64,000 nucleotides of DNA, from the NCBI GenBank assembly GCA_947561585.1, contig CANNZV010000517.1, positions 124,001 through 188,000 of the forward strand, written 5' to 3'. Under the pieces are notes generated by a model. It saw only the letters and a list, made by a program, of their open reading frames with translations, searched no databases and was not told the DNA's origin. Of the stretch, positions 61,401 through 64,000 are shown one piece after another. The position numbers and the translations under genes are program-made. Each line of letters starts with the position of its first letter. Position 1 is the first letter of the stretch. The stretch is from Caprella mutica (Eukaryota; Arthropoda; Malacostraca; Amphipoda; Caprellidae).

Positions 61401-62870
61401 AGGGTAATGTGAATGTGAGGGTAAATGTTGATGTGAGGGTAATGAGAATGTGAGGGTAATGAGAATGTGAGGGTAATGTGAATGTGAGGGTAATGTGAAT
61501 GTGAGGGTAATGTGAATGTGAGGGTAATGTGAATGTGAGGGTAATGTGAATGTGAGGGTAATGTGAATGTGATGGTAATGTGAATGTGAGGGTAATGTGA
61601 ATATGAGGGTAATGTGAATGTGAGGGTAATGTGAATGTGAGGGTAATGTGAATGTGAGGGTAATGTGAATGTGAGGATAATGTGAATGTGAGGGTAAATG
61701 TTGATGTGAGGGTAATGTGAATGTGAGGGTAATGTGAATGTGAGGGTAAATGTGAATGTGATGGTAATGTGAATGTGAGGGTAATGTGAATGTGAGGATA
61801 ATGTGAATGTGAGGGTAATGAGAATGTGAGGGTACGGTAAATAGAATAGTAACAAGAATGAGAATTGACAGCAAACGTGAGGGTAAGAACGATGTAAGAG
61901 TATTATTATTGTAAAGGTAATTGGAAAATAAAAAATGGAATGTGAGAGCAGTAAGAGGATATAAAGAAGAGGACATAAGAATATGAGGGTAAGGATGATG
62001 TTAATTTGGTGTGAATGAAGATAATAAAACTGAGGGTAGATGCTACGAAGGTTCTTATTTTCCATACGACATATTCATTCAACATATCACTTACTTTGAA
62101 CCACTCTATGATGGGTTCAGGAGGACCCCTCACAGGACACACTAGTTTGTACTTGTCACCCCGGCCCAGTAAGATGTTAGACTCCGTGGCTTCGATTCGA
62201 GGGGGACCTGTGGACATGGAAAAGAAATTATCTCTATTTTAGAAATGAGAGTGGTGCTAAAAGAATAGGTGACGATTTAAAAGAAAACTAATTAAAGGGC
62301 AAATATGTTTAATAATCTAACTAATAGTTTGAGTAATATTTATTTAGAAATAATAAAAATTATTACAATTTTCTATTTATTTATAATTTATTTTTCGGTT
62401 ACATTTTATGCCTAGGCAGGAGGATTTTCAATTATAGTAATGGAATAACGTCTGCTTTGGTCATATTGCTGACGTCAAAAGGAAATTACATACAAGGGAC
62501 TGGAAGAAGCAGTCAGAAAGGAAAGTGGCTCCATGAACAAAGTCACCTACCACCGATGGAGACTATGCTCATGAAAGCAGAAAAGCTACTCCGTGAGTAC
62601 AGTAACATTTACGTAAGGGACACATGAACTGGTGGCTGCACTCACGGATGGAAGAGGAAAATGAAGTGATGATAGTAAATGAAACCTACGAATCTACTTA
62701 ACGAATTTGAAGATTATGGGAGGACTTCAAATTCTTCTTCTATGGCCCACCATGGGTCCCTAGCTCAATAATCTCACCTTTTATACTGGATGCAATAGAT
62801 GTGGTGAAGAGTAGCAACAGTAACAGTCGGTGGTGCAGGCCATGACTGCTCCGGTGCCTAGAAGGCATTA
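48670..62870 (-). CDS. FGFRL1: FGFRL1-type receptor: three Ig domains, TM, long kinase-less tail, ten coding exons
   Basis: Coding join on the minus strand: 62868-62778, 62207-62095, 58026-57870, 54692-54541, 52919-52784, 52183-52047, 51559-51283, 50593-50454, 49987-49757, 49416-48670. All junctions are GT-AG and in phase; the product is 726 aa. A signal peptide with a Leu run is followed by Ig1 (C54, W66, C102), Ig2 (C157, W169, C198), Ig3 (C251, W263, C335) and a TM at about 376-396. The 330 aa cytoplasmic tail is rich in Ser, Thr, Asn, His, Pro and Tyr and has no kinase motifs. The three Ig domains, each interrupted after the core Trp, and the missing kinase match FGFRL1, the decoy-like FGF-binding receptor (planarian nou-darake family). 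Sequences such as KDxxxxDAGxYxC and GFG-xANFTYxxVVL support FGFR-family Ig1. The tail is much longer than in human FGFRL1 (504 aa total). Alternative: another three-Ig receptor; the FGFR-like exon pattern argues against that. Confidence 0.85.
49757..49987 (-). CDS. FGFRL1: FGFRL1 exon 9 (cytoplasmic tail)
   Basis: 77 codons, starting VCRVSSIKSPATTSTTIASP and ending LPLPPPVLPPDMVYQ. Low-complexity, proline- and serine-rich. Acceptor TTTGTAG, donor CAG|GTAAGC. Confidence 0.85.
50454..50593 (-). CDS. FGFRL1: FGFRL1 exon 8 (juxtamembrane and transmembrane)
   Basis: Encodes a Ser/Thr/Asn stalk and a transmembrane segment SFLVSILLGSVLFIAVVVAI followed by MCRLSAR as stop-transfer. Phase 1 to 0; donor AGG|GTGAGT. 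Confidence 0.88.
51128..51250. repeat. Short tandem repeat, 21-bp unit, in FGFRL1 intron 7
   Basis: About six copies of aagaactggatcttttcggg, starting about 30 bp inside the intron past exon 7. Confidence 0.92.
51283..51559 (-). CDS. FGFRL1: FGFRL1 exon 7 (Ig3, second half)
   Basis: Begins WLKELPFLRV and ends in EEDQGFYVCLGINKSGYSYR then EVYLRVLP. It holds core Trp263 and Cys335. The Ig3 loop is unusually long (72 residues from Trp to Cys). Just past the donor the intron carries a 21-bp tandem repeat that keeps a frame open; it is not coding. Confidence 0.9.
51597..51760. mobile_element. Family A MITE, copy 9, right arm lost, FGFRL1 intron 6
   Basis: Left arm attacgaattatcggtcagt, cgatgt module and a ggtatccatgatacctgcag core are present; the right outer arm is missing after the core. 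Confidence 0.82.
51849..51954. repeat. Tandem 43-bp unit carrying a 20-bp palindrome, FGFRL1 intron 6
   Basis: ttgacccaccggtgggtcaa is a perfect 20-bp palindrome at 51892-51911 and 51935-51954. A one-mismatch copy is at 51849-51868. The spacing is exactly 43 bp, with aatcgcgatattggaatggc between copies. Confidence 0.93.
52047..52183 (-). CDS. FGFRL1: FGFRL1 exon 6 (Ig3, first half)
   Basis: Encodes AVDKTSTAIDVNNRVMVDGA then TTVFMGGNTTLQCTVTTEVM and PEIS. It contains the first Ig3 Cys and NTT sequons. Donor AGT|GTGAGT restores phase 0 and lets the next exon begin with the core Trp. Confidence 0.88.
52527..52735. mobile_element. Possible second Helitron-like family, FGFRL1 intron 5
   Basis: Starts A|TCTATACTATAATAAG, a common Helitron-type 5' start, followed by agccgcgtctgtctatccgt and gcgcctcataaagtttgtcg. 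It resembles 23103-23280. The 3' terminus is not clear. Confidence 0.35.
52784..52919 (-). CDS. FGFRL1: FGFRL1 exon 5 (Ig2, second half)
   Basis: Encodes DGLPLDNSDGRLVIKDPRAE then SGVFTCTAKNILGTASANFT. It holds the second Cys of Ig2 and an NFT sequon. Phase 0 to 1; donor AGAG|GTAGGG. Confidence 0.9.
53391..53464. repeat. Hairpin element, cccaggcaagaagg family
   Basis: Inverted repeat: acccaggcaagaaggaatta with ttcctgggatatt, a 5-bp loop, then the complement ending cccttcttgcctgggt. About 33-bp arms. Its arm sequence is amplified in tandem at 54.2 kb. Confidence 0.9.
53980..54105. repeat. Tandem repeat, 22-bp unit, in FGFRL1 intron 4
   Basis: Copies of aacattgtcccaatattgtt plus ac, five to six times, with attattac variants. 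Confidence 0.9.
54226..54442. repeat. Tandem array (about 42-bp unit) of the cccaggcaagaagg hairpin arm
   Basis: About five copies containing cccaggcaagaaggatttat and acctgggatattaagggaat. The last copy turns over into the inverse arm (cccttcttgcctggga), so the array probably grew from a hairpin like that at 53391-53464. Confidence 0.9.
54541..54692 (-). CDS. FGFRL1: FGFRL1 exon 4 (Ig2, first half)
   Basis: Encodes the Ig1-Ig2 linker, Pro-rich LLPPTLTRVLPPNPVIV, then AGTDVTLECYAEGFPPPEIK and WSK. Phase 1 to 0; donor AAA|GTGAGT. No acidic box is visible in the linker. Confidence 0.88.
54815..55386. repeat. Minisatellite, 43-bp unit, about 13 copies, FGFRL1 intron 3
   Basis: Unit contains tagtcaatacactatatttt then aaaacgtcccagttagcaaa. 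A/G and g/c single-base variants define alternating subtypes. Confidence 0.96.
55677..56822. mobile_element. Tc1/mariner-like non-autonomous element, FGFRL1 intron 3
   Basis: TA at 55675-55676 and 56823-56824. Ends cagggtggcgcaaaaaaaag and cttttttttgcgccaccctg. Inverted arms of roughly 200-250 bp include acttctag/ctagaa, cgcgagcacgaaat / atttcatgctcgcg. 1.15 kb interior with no transposase. Confidence 0.85.
56965..57713. repeat. Minisatellite, 50-bp unit, about 15 copies, FGFRL1 intron 3
   Basis: cactacaatcagttctaccg recurs every 50 bp with cttagctaccacctacctag. On the minus strand each unit contains ATTGTAGTGCTAGGTAGGT, nearly identical to the end of FGFRL1 exon 3 plus its donor (ATTGTGGTGCTAG|GTAGGT). 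Confidence 0.96.
57870..58026 (-). CDS. FGFRL1: FGFRL1 exon 3 (Ig1, second half)
   Basis: Encodes DGEEISNFWDRYTVKNNHVK, then DVEPNDSGKYTCRGVNGFG and ANFTYKIVVL. It holds the DxGxYxC motif and an N-glycosylation sequon (NFT). Donor CTAG|GTAGGT; a close copy of this exon end plus donor recurs about 15 times in the next intron. Confidence 0.9.
58209..58373. mobile_element. Family C MITE, copy 5, FGFRL1 intron 2
   Basis: TA-flanked gggttgtgacaatatgtgtt and gcatattgtcacaactc; interior slightly deleted. Confidence 0.87.
58376..58580. mobile_element. Inverted-repeat element (cataactcagg family), FGFRL1 intron 2
   Basis: Contains gagttatgaagtagttttct, tatgtttaaattatagaaaa and cttcataactcaggagtctc, matching 19600-19805 in both orientations. 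Lies directly next to family C copy 5. Confidence 0.6.
59586..59901 (-). repeat. Family D dispersed repeat, copy 6 (minus), FGFRL1 intron 2
   Basis: Reverse orientation: atgaccttgacctttgaccc, second unit ttgacctttgaccggatcgc, ending ttccgcattctgcgaaggta. Confidence 0.83.
60430..61835. repeat. Minisatellite, 17/18-bp units, about 80 copies, FGFRL1 intron 2
   Basis: Units gtgagggtaatgtgaat and gtgagggtaaatgttgat, with gtgagggtaatgagaat and aatgaaaat variants in recurring blocks. Minus-strand frames of 553 and 409 codons (His/Ser/Thr/Pro/Ile/Leu-rich) are artefacts. Confidence 0.97.
62095..62207 (-). CDS. FGFRL1: FGFRL1 exon 2 (Ig1, first half)
   Basis: Encodes GPPRIEATESN, YKLVCPVRGPPEPIIEWFK with the first Ig Cys and core Trp. 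Donor AAA|GTAAGT, phase 0. The following intron carries a 17-bp minisatellite that keeps the frame open far downstream; that extension is not coding. Confidence 0.88.
62778..62870 (-). CDS. FGFRL1: FGFRL1 exon 1 (signal peptide)
   Basis: ATG at 62868-62866 follows a strong acceptor (tttcttttgtttcag) by two bases, so the 5' UTR must come from a further upstream exon not identified here. It encodes MPSRHRSSHGLHHRLLLLLL then FTTSIASSIK, a typical signal peptide; donor AAAAG|GTGAGA, phase 1. Confidence 0.8.
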
Positions 62871-63269
62871 CTGAAACAAAAGAAATGAAGAGTGAGTGAG
62901 ACGAAGAAAAAAGGTAGCATCCTTTTATTTACTACAGAGGTTATGAATGTATATATATCTAATATCCTCATTTTGACTAATTTTATAAACAACAAAAAAG
63001 AGAAATTAGATGAATTTACTAAATTTACTAAGATTTTCAAGAAGGAAGCCAATAACTGAAACTGAAACGAAAGATAGACACGCTTCGAAGTTTCTATCAT
63101 GCTCTTTGAATTGTTTTCTTGTGTTATTACTGGTTTCTAACCCTCTTTCTTAATGTTCATACCCATTGATATGATATGTCGAAATAACCTTAGAGGTCAC
63201 AATTTAGTTTCCCTCATTTTAGCTAGATTTATTTTGAATCTAATTTGTATTGAGAATAATCAAAACTAA
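62869..63269. other. Region upstream of FGFRL1 exon 1
   Basis: Should contain intron leading to an unseen 5' UTR exon, since exon 1 has an acceptor two bases before its ATG. No confident exon found before the window end. Confidence 0.4.
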
Positions 63270-63805
63270 AGTAAGTTCATAATTATCGGTCAGTTCCACA
63301 GTTTCGGTCATAAAACAGACAATAAAATAATGATTTTTTATTTTCATTTTAAAATAAATAATTTTCATTTAAAAATAAATAATTTTCATTTAAAAATAAA
63401 TAATTTTCATTTAAAAATAAATAATTTTCATTTAAAAATAAATAATTTTCATTTAAAAATAAATAATATTCATTTAAAAATAAATAATTTTAATTTTAAA
63501 ATAAATAATTTTCATTTTAAAATAAATAATTTTCATTTTAAAATAAATAATTTTCATTTTAAAATAAATAATTTTCATTTTAAAATAAATAATTTTCATT
63601 TTAAAATAAATAATTTTCATTTTAAAATAAATAATTTTCATTTTAAAATAAATAATTTTCATTTTAAAATAAATAATTTTCATTTTAAAATAAATAATCT
63701 TCATTTTAAAATAAATAATCTCCATTTATTATGAATTATCTTATTATTATATCATTTTTTATATGACCGAAGATGTGGAAGTGACCGATACTTCGGAACT
63801 GACCC
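63270..63805. mobile_element. Family A MITE, copy 10, with minisatellite centre
   Basis: Left arm aattatcggtcagttccaca, right arm ccgaagatgtggaagtgacc, ending ggaactgaccc before TA. The centre has been replaced or expanded by a 21-bp minisatellite. Confidence 0.87.
63335..63725. repeat. Minisatellite, 21-bp unit, inside a MITE
   Basis: About 19 copies of aaaataaataattttcattt, with a first-half/second-half subtype switch. It occupies the centre between the inverted ends of the family A element at 63270-63805. Confidence 0.95.
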
Positions 63806-64000
63806 TAAAAAAATTTCAATAAAAAATGTTATTTTCATATATCTAAGGAATTACTCAATTTACAATTATAATATGTGCATTTAATTATAATTGGGTAAAT
63901 AATACAATGGATAAATCCCTCACAAAGCTCCTACAATATATCCAACTTTTTCGCAAGGGAATATTTTGATTACTATCAGATAATATAACCTTACTAGTGT

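Noticed and set aside
60404..62065. 553-codon minus-strand frame with His/Thr/Pro repeats
   Set aside because: Translation of the 17-bp intronic minisatellite in FGFRL1 intron 2.
63330..63734. Asn/Phe/Ile/Lys-rich frames on both strands
   Set aside because: Translation of a 21-bp AT-rich minisatellite.

Overview
This is a 64 kb piece of an AT-rich animal nuclear genome. Spliced genes with GT-AG introns, an arthropod-type cyclophilin close to Drosophila ninaA, and dense small DNA transposons point to an insect. A hemipteroid is a guess; the sequence does not fix the order.

Two multi-exon genes are readable. On the + strand, 15122-20676, six exons encode a membrane-anchored ER cyclophilin of the ninaA type (rhodopsin-specific peptidyl-prolyl isomerase, 304 aa). 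The stop codon that would end a shorter form without the C-terminal anchor overlaps the splice donor leading to the anchor exon. On the - strand, 62870-48670, ten exons encode a 726 aa FGFRL1-type receptor: signal peptide, three Ig domains each split across two exons, one transmembrane helix, and a 330 aa Ser/Asn/Tyr-rich tail with no kinase. There is one tRNA-Glu(UUC) at 24684-24755. A few orphan coding-like islands (28.4, 30.0, 39.5, 40.1, 41.1 kb) could not be assigned.

Almost everything else is repeats. About 18 unrelated minisatellite arrays (units 15-73 bp, up to about 3 kb long) cover roughly 14 kb, or a fifth of the window. Several produce long artificial open frames on both strands. 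Dispersed elements include a family of TA-flanked palindromic MITEs with interchangeable cores (family A/B), a second TA-flanked MITE family (C), a family carrying nuclear-receptor-like half-sites (D), short Helitron-like elements (E), hAT-like elements with 8-bp target duplications, a Mutator-like foldback element with tandem 15-bp ends and a 9-bp duplication, and a Tc1/mariner-like MITE. Many sit inside introns of the two genes.

Layout: 1-15 kb repeats only; 15.1-20.7 kb cyclophilin; 20.7-48 kb repeats, the tRNA and orphan islands; 48.7-62.9 kb FGFRL1, with arrays and MITEs in its introns; 63-64 kb a MITE with an internal minisatellite. The two genes show no evident shared pathway beyond both encoding secretory-pathway membrane proteins.
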